From the NCBI RefSeq assembly GCF_900112685.1, contig NZ_FOMS01000007.1:62001-126000 (forward strand): a stretch of 64,000 bases of DNA, in the 5' to 3' direction. Source of the stretch: Roseivivax sediminis. Its GTDB lineage: Bacteria; Pseudomonadota; Alphaproteobacteria; Rhodobacterales; Rhodobacteraceae. The first letter of the stretch is position 1, and the number at the start of each line of letters is the position of its first letter. The notes beneath the pieces are model-generated. The model did no database searches. It saw only the letters and a list, made by a program, of their open reading frames with translations, and was not told the origin of the DNA. Position numbers and translations under genes: made by a program. This document shows, one piece after another, positions 26,210 to 33,924 of the stretch.

Positions 26210-28561
26210 TCAGGGGATCAAGTCCGGCACGATGGTGACTATGCCGGGGAAGAACCACAGGACCGCCAGCCCGAGGACCTGGATCAGCACGAAGGGCGCC
26301 ACGCCGCGATAGATGTGCCCGGTCGTGACCGATGCGGGCGCCACGCCGCGCAGGTAGAACAGCGCGAAACCGAAAGGCGGAGTCAGGAACGAGGTCTGCA
26401 GGTTCACCGCGATCATGATCGTCACCCATTTGGGGTCGAAAGAGCCACCATAGATCACCGGCCCGACGATCGGCACGACGATGTAGATGATCTCCAGGAA
26501 GTCGAGCACGAAGCCCAGGATGAAGAGCACGAGCATCACGATCAGGAAGACCTTGAACTCGTTGTCGAAGCTCTGAAGGAACTGCTGGATGTAGTGCTCG
26601 CCCCCGAAGGAGATCACCACGAGGTTGAGAAGCTGCGAGGCGACGAGGATTGTGAACACCATGCTTGTCACCTTCGCCGTCTCGCGTACCGCCGGGGTCA
26701 GCACCCGCGCGCGCAAAAGCACCCAACACGCATAGAGGAGCCCGAAAAGCGAGAACAGGAAGGCTCCGTAGGCGACGAGGAAAGCCAGCCAGGATACGAA
26801 GCCCACCGCCGATACGTTGATCCTCACGTCGAAATTGATGCCGACGAGCAGCATGATGACGACCGCGATGGTCGACCATGTGATGATCCAGGGATCGCGC
26901 CGCTCCTCGCGCAACTTGCGGTAGGCGGCGAGCATGATGGCCCCCGCGGCGCCGAGGGCTGCGGCCGGGGTCGGGTTGGTGATCCCCCCAAGGATCGACC
27001 CGAGCACCGCGACGATCAGAACGAGCGGCGGAAAGACCACGCGGATGAGGTCGTTGGTTCCCATCCGCTGCGCCGCATGTTTCACGCCCCAGAGCGCGAT
27101 CAGCATAGGGACGGCCATGATCGCCACGGTCCCCGCCGGCGAGGTGAACGGGGTGATGAAGAGGATGTCGACGAGGAGCAGCAGGAGCACACCGGCCGCG
27201 CCCCCGATCAGCGGCAGCGGGCTCGCGCTCGGCGATACACCGCGCCCGATGGCGAGCGCGAGGCTGAAGAGCACCGCGAAGGTGGCGATGCCGGAGCCGA
27301 TGGGCGCAGCGTTGGCGGCCTTCTCGGCGCGGGCCTCGACGATCTGCTCGTCGGTGAGACGTTCTGCGTTCTGTACGCCGCCCTGGGCGTCGATCTCGTC
27401 CTGTTCGGCGACGGCGCTGTCCCAGGCGGCCTGGCCGTGCAGCTCGATCATGGAGGCCTGGCATTCCTCGCTCACGTTGGTGCGCAGCGATGCGGTCTGC
27501 CCGGCGTCCGAGAACCTGTCAACGCGCAGCGACTGGTTGCCGACGACGTTCGTCTGCGAGGCGAGAACCACGCCGAGGATGATCGCGGCCGGCACGAAGA
27601 GGAACCAGGTCAGCCCCTCGCCGCGGGTGACGACCTCACCCTCGGCCTGCCCCAGGGCCACGGGGGGCGCCTTGGACGGGTTGAAGAGCGCGAAACAGAA
27701 CGCGTAGCCGGCATACAGGAAGGCGAGCAGCATCCCCGGCAGCAGCGCCGCCTGGAAAAGCGTGCCGACCGACACCACCGCCGGCTCCCCCAGATAGGTG
27801 AGCGCGTCGGAGCAACCGGCAAGCTGCGCGCGCGTCTCCTGGCTCGCCGAATAGAGATCGCCGGCGAGCGTGCCCAGCAGAACGATCACGATGGAGGGCG
27901 GAATGATCTGGCCGAGCGTGCCGGACGCCGCGATCACGCCTGTCGCCAGCTCCGGCGAGTAGTTGTTGCGCAGCATCGTCGGCAGCGCCAGCAGGCCCAT
28001 CGTGACCACCGTCGCGCCGACGATCCCGGTGGAGGCGGCGAGGAACGCGCCGACCACGACGATGGAGACGGCAAGGCCGCCGGGCAGCGGGCCGAAGACC
28101 CGCGCCATGGTGGTCAGAAGGTCGTTGGCGATGCGCGAGCGCTCCAGCACGATGCCCATCAGCACGAACATCAGCACCGCGAGCAGAGTCTCGATCGACG
28201 GGCCGGCAAGCACCCGTTCGTTGATGCGGTTGGTGATGAACGACACGTTCCGGTCGAGCGCCACTTCCCAGCCGTTCGGGAAGACGGATTCCCCGATCCG
28301 CGGCAGGTCCGGGTATCGGAAGATCGAGATCGTCTCGGACCGCACACCCTCGGCGATGAGCGCGCGGTAGCCCTCGGACGAGGTGTCGATGGCCTGGTGG
28401 ATCAGCAGCCCCGCGCTGTCCAGCCCGGCAATGATCCCGAAGGAGATGACGCCGGCGCCGCCGATGGCGAAGGCCACCGGGAAGCCCGACAGGATCGCCG
28501 AGAACAGCGTGACGAAGACAATGATGAGCCCCAGCTCAACTCCATCGAGGCCGAATAGCAT
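26210..28561 (-). CDS. TRAP transporter large permease (DctM, long form)
   Basis: This 783-aa polytopic inner-membrane protein belongs to the mannitol/chloroaromatic-type TRAP large permeases. DctM motifs are visible: LSGFPVAFAIGGAG at the start, SGTLGQIIPPSIVIVLLG and, near the C-terminus, LDFLEIIYIVVPIVGPVIY and LQTSFLTPPFGFALFYLRG. It is much longer than the usual 430-aa DctM (compare 50498-51874) because of about 100 mostly soluble residues (about 340-440) plus extra spans in the centre. It uses an ion gradient to import a carboxylate-type solute delivered by the protein at 29627. The gene is last in the operon. Confidence 0.92.
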   Translation of the reverse strand: MLFGLDGVELGLIIVFVTLFSAILSGFPVAFAIGGAGVISFGIIAGLDSAGLLIHQAIDTSSEGYRALIAEGVRSETISIFRYPDLPRIGESVFPNGWEVALDRNVSFITNRINERVLAGPSIETLLAVLMFVLMGIVLERSRIANDLLTTMARVFGPLPGGLAVSIVVVGAFLAASTGIVGATVVTMGLLALPTMLRNNYSPELATGVIAASGTLGQIIPPSIVIVLLGTLAGDLYSASQETRAQLAGCSDALTYLGEPAVVSVGTLFQAALLPGMLLAFLYAGYAFCFALFNPSKAPPVALGQAEGEVVTRGEGLTWFLFVPAAIILGVVLASQTNVVGNQSLRVDRFSDAGQTASLRTNVSEECQASMIELHGQAAWDSAVAEQDEIDAQGGVQNAERLTDEQIVEARAEKAANAAPIGSGIATFAVLFSLALAIGRGVSPSASPLPLIGGAAGVLLLLLVDILFITPFTSPAGTVAIMAVPMLIALWGVKHAAQRMGTNDLIRVVFPPLVLIVAVLGSILGGITNPTPAAALGAAGAIMLAAYRKLREERRDPWIITWSTIAVVIMLLVGINFDVRINVSAVGFVSWLAFLVAYGAFLFSLFGLLYACWVLLRARVLTPAVRETAKVTSMVFTILVASQLLNLVVISFGGEHYIQQFLQSFDNEFKVFLIVMLVLFILGFVLDFLEIIYIVVPIVGPVIYGGSFDPKWVTIMIAVNLQTSFLTPPFGFALFYLRGVAPASVTTGHIYRGVAPFVLIQVLGLAVLWFFPGIVTIVPDLIP

Positions 28562-28579
28562 GTGGACTGTCCCCGCCGG

Positions 28580-29509
28580 TCAGATTTCCGCGTGCTCGTG
28601 ACCGCCCGGATCGGGCGCGTCGAGCACGTCCTTGTCGAGATACTTGTCCTCCGACTCCGGCCCTTCCTTCCATTCCAGGAACGACCGGTAGAGGAAGGCC
28701 CAGGCGTGCAGGAAGATGAGCCCGGCCATCAGCACGAGCAACACCTTGAAGAGGAAGTACGCCGAGAAGCCGTTCGGCGAGAAGCCGATCGTCTCCACGT
28801 TCCAGCGCAGCGCGCGCGCCTTCATCAGAAGCCGTTCGAGCGGTTCGGAAGCCGACGGGTTGGGCACGATCAGGTGGCGCCACATGAAGAACCACGAATA
28901 CATCCAGATCAGCACGGCCATCGGCATCATGAAGATCACCGAGCCGACCATGTCGATCACCCGCTTGGTGCGGAAGCTGACCGCCGAATAGACCAGGTCG
29001 ACGCGCACATGCCCCTTCTGCACGAAGGTGTAGCTCAGGCAGAGCGCGACGATCAGGGCGTTGTAGAACTTCAGCTCCTCGGCCCACCAGGAGACGTCGA
29101 ACTCCATTGGAATGCCGAGCCCGAGTGAGATCGTGGGGCGCGCGAACACCCGCTGCATGAAAACGATGACGACCTGCTGCAGTACCATAAGAAGGCCCGC
29201 CCAGCAGAAAATACGGCCGAGCGTATTGGCAAAGGTCTCGAGGAACCGCACGACACCCCAGAGGAAACCGTTGTTCCACAATCCCACGCCGGTGATCACG
29301 AGGAAGAAGGTGACGACGACAAAGAAGAACTCCACCGATCCGCCGTAATAGACGACGCGCATGATCGCCTCGCTCGACGTCCAGTCGAGCCACAGATGCG
29401 GTTGCGCGAGCGCTGAGCCCAGGTTCCAGAACGCCATCGCGATGTTCCGGAGCACCCACACAATGCCGTCGAAGAGCCAGACGCCGCCGGCCGCGCTCTC
29501 TTCGTCCAT
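28580..29509 (-). CDS. TRAP transporter small permease (DctQ)
   Basis: This 309-aa membrane protein is larger than typical DctQ (about 170-230 aa), as expected for partners of long DctM proteins. It has at least four hydrophobic spans (about 55-80, 90-130, 180-215 and 255-280) and the DctQ-like VRVDLVYSAVSFRTKRVIDMVGS segment. The C-terminal tail is acidic (EGPESEDKYLDKDVLDAPDPG). It is 18 bp from the large permease gene and in the same operon. Confidence 0.88.
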   Translation of the reverse strand: MDEESAAGGVWLFDGIVWVLRNIAMAFWNLGSALAQPHLWLDWTSSEAIMRVVYYGGSVEFFFVVVTFFLVITGVGLWNNGFLWGVVRFLETFANTLGRIFCWAGLLMVLQQVVIVFMQRVFARPTISLGLGIPMEFDVSWWAEELKFYNALIVALCLSYTFVQKGHVRVDLVYSAVSFRTKRVIDMVGSVIFMMPMAVLIWMYSWFFMWRHLIVPNPSASEPLERLLMKARALRWNVETIGFSPNGFSAYFLFKVLLVLMAGLIFLHAWAFLYRSFLEWKEGPESEDKYLDKDVLDAPDPGGHEHAEI

Positions 29510-29589
29510 GATGTTATCCCTGATGCCGGTTTTCGGTCATTGGCCGGGTTGGCCCGGCGATGCCGGCGCGCTTATGGCGCCTTTGGCAG

Positions 29590-29611
29590 GCCGGGGCGCG
29601 GACGCCCCGGC
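29590..29611 (-). other. Intercistronic hairpin after the TRAP binding-protein gene
   Basis: GCCGGGGCG and CGCCCCGGC form a perfect 9-bp stem with a 4-base loop, in the 117-bp gap between the binding-protein and small-permease genes. No T-run is present. It probably raises the level of the binding protein relative to the permeases. Confidence 0.65.
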
Positions 29612-29626
29612 GAAGTGGCAGGTCGA

Positions 29627-30712
29627 TCAGACGCCGATCACGCGGTTACGCTGCGCGGTGAAGGCGCCTTCCGAACGCTGGATCCAGGCCGCGGATTCGC
29701 GCATCGATGCCTGGTAGCTGTCGAAGGTGCGCTTGTAGATGTCGTCAGACATGTACTGCTGGAAGACCTCGTTGGCGGCGTCGCCAAAGGCGGTCCAGAT
29801 CTCCTCGGAGAATTCGCGCACCTGGACGCCGCCCGACTGCAGACGCTGCAACGCCGCGCCGTTGTTGGCCATGAACATCGACAGCGTCCACAGGTTCGAG
29901 GCCGCCGCGGTCGTCTGCACCGCCGACTGGTGCGCCGGCGACAGGCTGTCCCAGACCTCGCGGTTGAGGGCGAGCGACAGGCCGGGGCCCGGCTCGTGGA
30001 AACCGGCGGTGTAGTAGATCTTGGTGATCTCCTGGAAGCCCGCCTTTTCGTCCGCCCAGGGCCCGATCCACTCGGTGCCGTCGATGGCACCCGAGGACAG
30101 CGCCTGGTAGACTTCCCCGCCCGGGATGTTCTGGACCGACGCGCCAAGCTTGCCGAGCACCTCGCCCCCCTGCCCCGGCATGCGGAACTTGAGGCCGTTG
30201 AAATCCTCCGGCGAGTTGATCTCGGAGCGGAACCAGCCCCCCGATTGCGGGCCGGTATTGCCGGCAAGGAACGACTTCAGGCCGAAGATCTGGCCAAGCT
30301 CGTCGTGCAGCTCCATCCCGTCGCCGTGATAGTACCAGTTGTTGAGCTCCTGCGCGGTCATGCCGAACGGCAGCGAGGCGAAGAACTGGTAGGCCGGGTG
30401 CTGGTTGACGAAGTAGTAATCGACCCCGTGATACATGTCGGCCTGGCCGGCGGTGACCGCGTCGAACACCTCGAACGCACCGACAAGCTCGCCTGCGGCC
30501 TTGAGGTCCACGGTCAGCTGGCCGTCGGTCATCTCGGTGATGCGGTCGGCGCAGTACTGGGCGCTGTCGTGCACGCCGGCGAGGCCGCGGCCCCAGGTGG
30601 TGACCAGCGTCAGCGTGCGGTTGCCCTGGGCGTAGGCCGGCGCCGCCAGCGTGCTCGCCGCGGCCGCGGATCCGCCCAGCGCGGACGTTCTCAAGAACGA
30701 TCTACGATCCAT
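29627..30712 (-). CDS. TRAP transporter substrate-binding protein (DctP family, Tat-exported)
   Basis: This 361-aa periplasmic protein starts at 30712 with GGGAGGAA upstream. MDRRSFLRTS is a twin-arginine signal, with cleavage likely after AYA at residue 28. The mature chain begins RTLTLVTTWGRGL and contains YHGVDYYFVNQHPAYQFFASLPFGM, FRMPGQGGEVLGKLGASVQNIPGGEVYQAL and GAIDGTEWIGPWAD. These are typical of the mannitol/chloroaromatic-type TRAP subfamily, whose real ligands are mostly 2-oxo acids or related carboxylates. Tat export before folding partners is usual in this group. The ligand is unknown. Confidence 0.93.
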   Translation of the reverse strand: MDRRSFLRTSALGGSAAAASTLAAPAYAQGNRTLTLVTTWGRGLAGVHDSAQYCADRITEMTDGQLTVDLKAAGELVGAFEVFDAVTAGQADMYHGVDYYFVNQHPAYQFFASLPFGMTAQELNNWYYHGDGMELHDELGQIFGLKSFLAGNTGPQSGGWFRSEINSPEDFNGLKFRMPGQGGEVLGKLGASVQNIPGGEVYQALSSGAIDGTEWIGPWADEKAGFQEITKIYYTAGFHEPGPGLSLALNREVWDSLSPAHQSAVQTTAAASNLWTLSMFMANNGAALQRLQSGGVQVREFSEEIWTAFGDAANEVFQQYMSDDIYKRTFDSYQASMRESAAWIQRSEGAFTAQRNRVIGV

Positions 30713-31377
30713 GTATTCCTCCCTGTTTGACAAGCGTCGGCCGCGTTCTTCGGTATGCGCGGCGCGGATCGCCAAGTGCCCGCGACCCTATCTTTGGGCA
30801 AGCGTCATAGGAAGGGCAAATGCAGTGTTGCGCCGATGAAATATGACGCAAATGACGTTCGGTAACGCAGGGTTCTGACAGTTGCCCGGGGCGGTGCACC
30901 GGCCGGTTTTCGGCAAGGCCGCACCCTTGCAGGTCTGGCCTCTTGCGACCGGCATGCCGGTCACCAGCCCCGGGCGCGATCCGGCGCGTAAGACGCCCGC
31001 GCAAGGCATCGGCGGCGCCGCGCTGGCGCACCTCCTGCGTCAGTCCCGGCTCCATGATCGACTTCATCCATGCCAACGCGTCCAGCGCACCGCCAGGTAC
31101 CGAAGCCGATTGAATTCCCTGACGATCGTGCCGAGCGTGGAAGGCAGCTTTTCCTGCTACAGCCCCATGTCTTTGGGAAAAATGGCCCGCAGACCGGGGC
31201 GCGGGCGAGCAGGTCTGGTGGAACCGCCGCGCGGTGTCCCGCTTGGCGGCATAGGCCCGACCGAAACTCCGGGTCACGAGATCGATCGCTTCCGGTGTCG
31301 TTGCGCGACCCTCCACTGCCGGAACGCACGCTACCCCGACTGTGATAGTCGGAGATCAACAGCGCCGCGGCCGCCGA
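30713..31377. other. 665-bp region with no supportable gene
   Basis: The first about 140 bases hold the promoter side of the TRAP operon (A/T-richer sequence around 30825-30860). The rest has open frames on both strands without family motifs or ribosome-binding sites. Reading frames around 31050-31330 on the - strand look like a decayed gene interrupted by stops, but I could not identify it. A small hairpin, CCGACT-GTGAT-AGTCGG (31336-31352), lies downstream of the DUF2059 gene. Confidence 0.5.
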
Positions 31378-31848
31378 TCACTCGCCCTCGATGATCTCGA
31401 TCAGTTGCGGCGTGACCTCCTGCATCTGCGCCTGGATGCGCGGCATCATCGTCCCCATCGTCTCCTGCATGAATGGCTGCATCTTGGCCATCACCGCGCC
31501 GCCGTGTTCGGAGGAGTAGAAGTCGATCAGGGCCTGAAGTTCGGCCGCAGTGAAGTGGTTGGCGCTGCCGGTGATCATCACCTCCTCCATCTCAGGGCGC
31601 AGACCGTTCATCGCCTCGGACAGGATGACGCCGACCTCCTCGCGCTGCGCGTCGGTCAGCGTCACGCTCGGCGGCAGGCCGGACTGGAACTGCTGGGCCA
31701 TGCTCTCGGGGGCGAACATCTCGTCCATCATCGTCTGCACTTCGGGCAGTTCGACATAGTCGCGGGCAAGCTCGGACACGTCCTCCTGGGCGGCGGCGGC
31801 GGCCGGCAACGCGGCAGCGAGGACAAGGGCGGCAAGATAACGGGTCAA
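31378..31848 (-). CDS. DUF2059-domain exported protein
   Basis: This 156-aa protein probably starts with TTG at 31848, the codon spaced from a perfect AAGGAG (31855-31860). That start gives a clean Sec signal peptide, TRYLAALVLAAALPAAAAAQ. The mature part is helical with the DUF2059 core (HFTAAELQALIDFYSSEHGGAVMAKMQPFM near 105-135). Upstream open frame to 32397 lacks a signal sequence. DUF2059 proteins are periplasmic and of unknown function. It is transcribed alone, away from the response-regulator remnant. Confidence 0.85.
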   Translation of the reverse strand: MTRYLAALVLAAALPAAAAAQEDVSELARDYVELPEVQTMMDEMFAPESMAQQFQSGLPPSVTLTDAQREEVGVILSEAMNGLRPEMEEVMITGSANHFTAAELQALIDFYSSEHGGAVMAKMQPFMQETMGTMMPRIQAQMQEVTPQLIEIIEGE

Positions 31849-32169
31849 ATCGGGCTCCTTTCGGGCAGCAGGGCGGGTCGACCCGAGTGGATGTAACCTG
31901 CGGATGCGACACGCCCATGCCGTCCGGCCGGTTTTCGCCCAAGGACGACTGCCGGGCGGCTCCGGACGATTGCGCACGTCCCGCGGCCGGGACCAGCCGG
32001 CTTTTACCATCGCTTGGGACACTGGCCATAGGCTCCCGATCACAGGGACTGAACGTGGGGCCCGGCCAACCGGATAGAACATCCGCGCGCGCGACGTGAC
32101 TTGCGCCGCCGCCGGCGCCTCAGAACATCGGTCGACACGTCTGAAGGATCCTCGCCACGAGAGCCTTAC
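31849..32169. other. Divergent intergenic region, 321 bp
   Basis: This gap separates the DUF2059 gene (- strand) from the regulator-like gene (+ strand). It is GC-rich, with a TTGCGC/CGCGCG-rich centre. I see no convincing promoter, operator or RNA gene. The two promoters presumably lie here. Confidence 0.4.
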
Positions 32170-32877
32170 ATGAACGCCGATCCCTCTTTCGATATCCGCA
32201 TCGCCGATGCCGCCATCGCTGCCCCCGTCCTCCGCGGGGTTGTCCTGGACCCTGGCGCCGCGGCACGCGACGTGCTGCGCCGCACGTGCGCGAAGGCGGA
32301 GCTGCGCATCGCCTCGATGACGCGAACACCATGGGAAAGCTGTCGCGTCATCTCGGCGCGGCGGCCTACGATCTGGAGTTCGTGGATTGCCACCCACCCG
32401 AGGGTGACGGCCTGGCGGCGCTGCGCATCCTGCAAGCCCGTCCCGAACAGGCGAACGCGCTGGCCATCATGCCGGTCGGTCCGGACGATGCCGTCGTCTC
32501 GATCAAGGCGATGCGATACGCCGGTGCCGAATACCTCGTAAAGGACAGGCTGACCGCGGCCGCGCTGCGTGCAGCGATCACCTCCGCGGTGGAGCGCCGT
32601 ATCCTGGTCGCCGCTACGAGCCCAGTCGCGCCTGTCCGAAGCCGCGATGGAGCGAACGCTCAGCCGTCTCTCCGCAAGCATCGGCCCCGAGATGCGGACA
32701 GCGATGCACGACATGATCCGACATGTCCGCGCGGCGCGGGGCACGCTACACGAACCGGCCCGCGCCAGGGCACCGCGCGGACCCGCCAGCGACGACGTCG
32801 CCGAGCTGATCGACGAAGTCGCGCCGCTCGCAGCCCGCAGCGGGCACCTCGACCCCTCGACCGACGGCCCCTTCTAG
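32170..32877 (+). pseudogene. Response-regulator-like receiver gene with two compensating frameshifts
   Basis: The coherent protein of about 235 aa is read in three pieces. MNADPSFDIRIADAAIAAP to about 32320 is in one frame. DDANTMGKLSRHLGAAAYDL through YAGAEYLVKDRLTAAALRAAI, to about 32600, is in the -1 frame. SRLSEAAMERTLSRLSAS to DPSTDGPF at 32877 is back in the first frame. The middle piece resembles a receiver domain (FVDCHPPEGDGLAAL with the candidate phospho-Asp, then VKDRLTAAAL). One base appears lost near 32320 and one gained near 32600. This is either a pseudogene or two sequencing/assembly errors; the intact coding character of all three pieces suggests a recent event or errors. 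Confidence 0.65.
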
Positions 32878-32967
32878 CGCGATCACCACAACCAGACCGT
32901 GCCGCCGGCGCCGCCCGCGCTCAGGTCATCAAAGCGCGCCGAGTCGCTGCGGCGCCTGACCGAGCTC

Positions 32968-33003
32968 CAAAAGAAAAGGCGCCTGCGGCGAAACGCGGGC
33001 GCC
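32968..33003 (-). terminator. Rho-independent terminator of the cox operon
   Basis: Read on the - strand, GGCGCCCGCG and CGCAGGCGCC form a 10-bp stem with one wobble pair and a 6-base loop (TTTCGC), followed by TTTTCTTTTG. It lies 29 bp downstream of the coxM-like stop codon. Confidence 0.85.
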
Positions 33004-33031
33004 CTCCAAGATTCCTCGGATCCGGCAGGCC

Positions 33032-33823
33032 TCAGGAAGCCGCCGCCACACCCCGCTTGGTCATCACCCCGATCAGGTGCGCGCGATAGGCACCGGTGCC
33101 GTGCAGATCGGAGATCATGTCGGACGCGTCCGGCGCAGTCAGCCCCGCCACGGCATCGGCCGAGAAATCACCGGCCAGGGCCTCTTCCGCTTCGCTCCAG
33201 CGGAACACGCCGTCATTCGACGCGCCGGTCACGCCCACGCCCACGCGATCGGCGTACTTGGCGACGAACACGCCCACGAGCGGAAAGCGCGAGGCGATCT
33301 GCTCGAACTTCATGTAGGCGGACTTCTCCGGGATCGGGAAGCGGACCTCGGTGACGATCTCGCCCTCCTCCAGCGCGGTCATGAACATGCCCTGGAAGTA
33401 GTCGTCGGCCGCAATCTCGCGCGTGTTGGTCACGATGGTCGCGCCGCAGGCCAGCGCCGCCGACGGGTAACAGGCCGACGGATCGTTGTTGGCGATCGAC
33501 CCGCCGATTGTCCCGCGGTTGCGCACAGCCGGATCGCCGATCCGCGCCGCGAGGCCCGCAAGCCCCGGAAAATGCGTCGCCGCCTCCTTCGCCACGGTGC
33601 CATGGGTCGTTCCGCCGCCGATCGCCAGCGTGTCGCCGTCGCGCCGCACGTATTTCATGTCCGCGATGGCCGTCAGAGCAACCAGCTTCGACGGCATCGC
33701 CAGCCGCTGCTTCAACGTCGGGATCAGCGTCTGCCCGCCGCCCAGCGGCTGCGCCTCCTCTGTGCCGAGCGCGGTCACCGCCTCGGCGACGGAAGTCGGC
33801 CGTTCAATCTCGAATGCGTACAT
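33032..33823 (-). CDS. coxM: CO dehydrogenase-like FAD-binding medium subunit
   Basis: This 263-aa subunit of a molybdenum hydroxylase has the two FAD-binding signatures LGGGQTLIPTLKQRL (near 32) and RNRGTIGGSIANNDPSA (near 102-118). The GGTTHGTVAK segment lies between them. It passes electrons between FAD and the iron-sulfur subunit. It is last in the operon coxG-S-L-M, separated from coxL by a repeat-containing 101-bp gap. Substrate specificity is set by the large subunit. Confidence 0.9.
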   Translation of the reverse strand: MYAFEIERPTSVAEAVTALGTEEAQPLGGGQTLIPTLKQRLAMPSKLVALTAIADMKYVRRDGDTLAIGGGTTHGTVAKEAATHFPGLAGLAARIGDPAVRNRGTIGGSIANNDPSACYPSAALACGATIVTNTREIAADDYFQGMFMTALEEGEIVTEVRFPIPEKSAYMKFEQIASRFPLVGVFVAKYADRVGVGVTGASNDGVFRWSEAEEALAGDFSADAVAGLTAPDASDMISDLHGTGAYRAHLIGVMTKRGVAAAS

Positions 33824-33862
33824 CTCTCGGGTCTCCCTAGACCGACGGAAGAAGCGTCCTGC

Positions 33863-33914
33863 CCTTCTTCTCGTTACAAATACTCCGGGGGGTCCGGGGG
33901 GCTGGCCCCCCGGC
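33863..33914. repeat. Dispersed intergenic repeat, copy 1
   Basis: The stretch contains CAAATACTCCGGGGGG followed by GTCCGGGGGGCTGGCCCCC, the latter able to fold. It shares the order CTTCT, CAAATACTCC, GGGGG, GGCTGGCCCCC with 39253-39300. It lies inside the cox operon between coxL and coxM. Similar sequences are, in my recollection, widespread between Rhodobacteraceae genes. Confidence 0.75.
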
Positions 33915-33924
33915 GTTCGTCACG

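Noticed and set aside
26315-28558. 747-aa open frame on the + strand opposite the TRAP large permease
   Set aside because: Composition (Arg, Asp, His, Glu-rich) is the mirror of a GC-rich hydrophobic gene. The - strand frame has clear DctM motifs, and the + frame has no ribosome-binding site or family motif.
29540-30730. 396-aa + strand frame opposite the TRAP binding-protein gene
   Set aside because: The - strand frame has a Tat signal, a good ribosome-binding site and DctP-family motifs; the + frame has none.
30961-31359. Possible decayed transposase or regulator on the - strand
   Set aside because: Several frames look weakly protein-like but stops interrupt each and no motif is firm enough to name a family.
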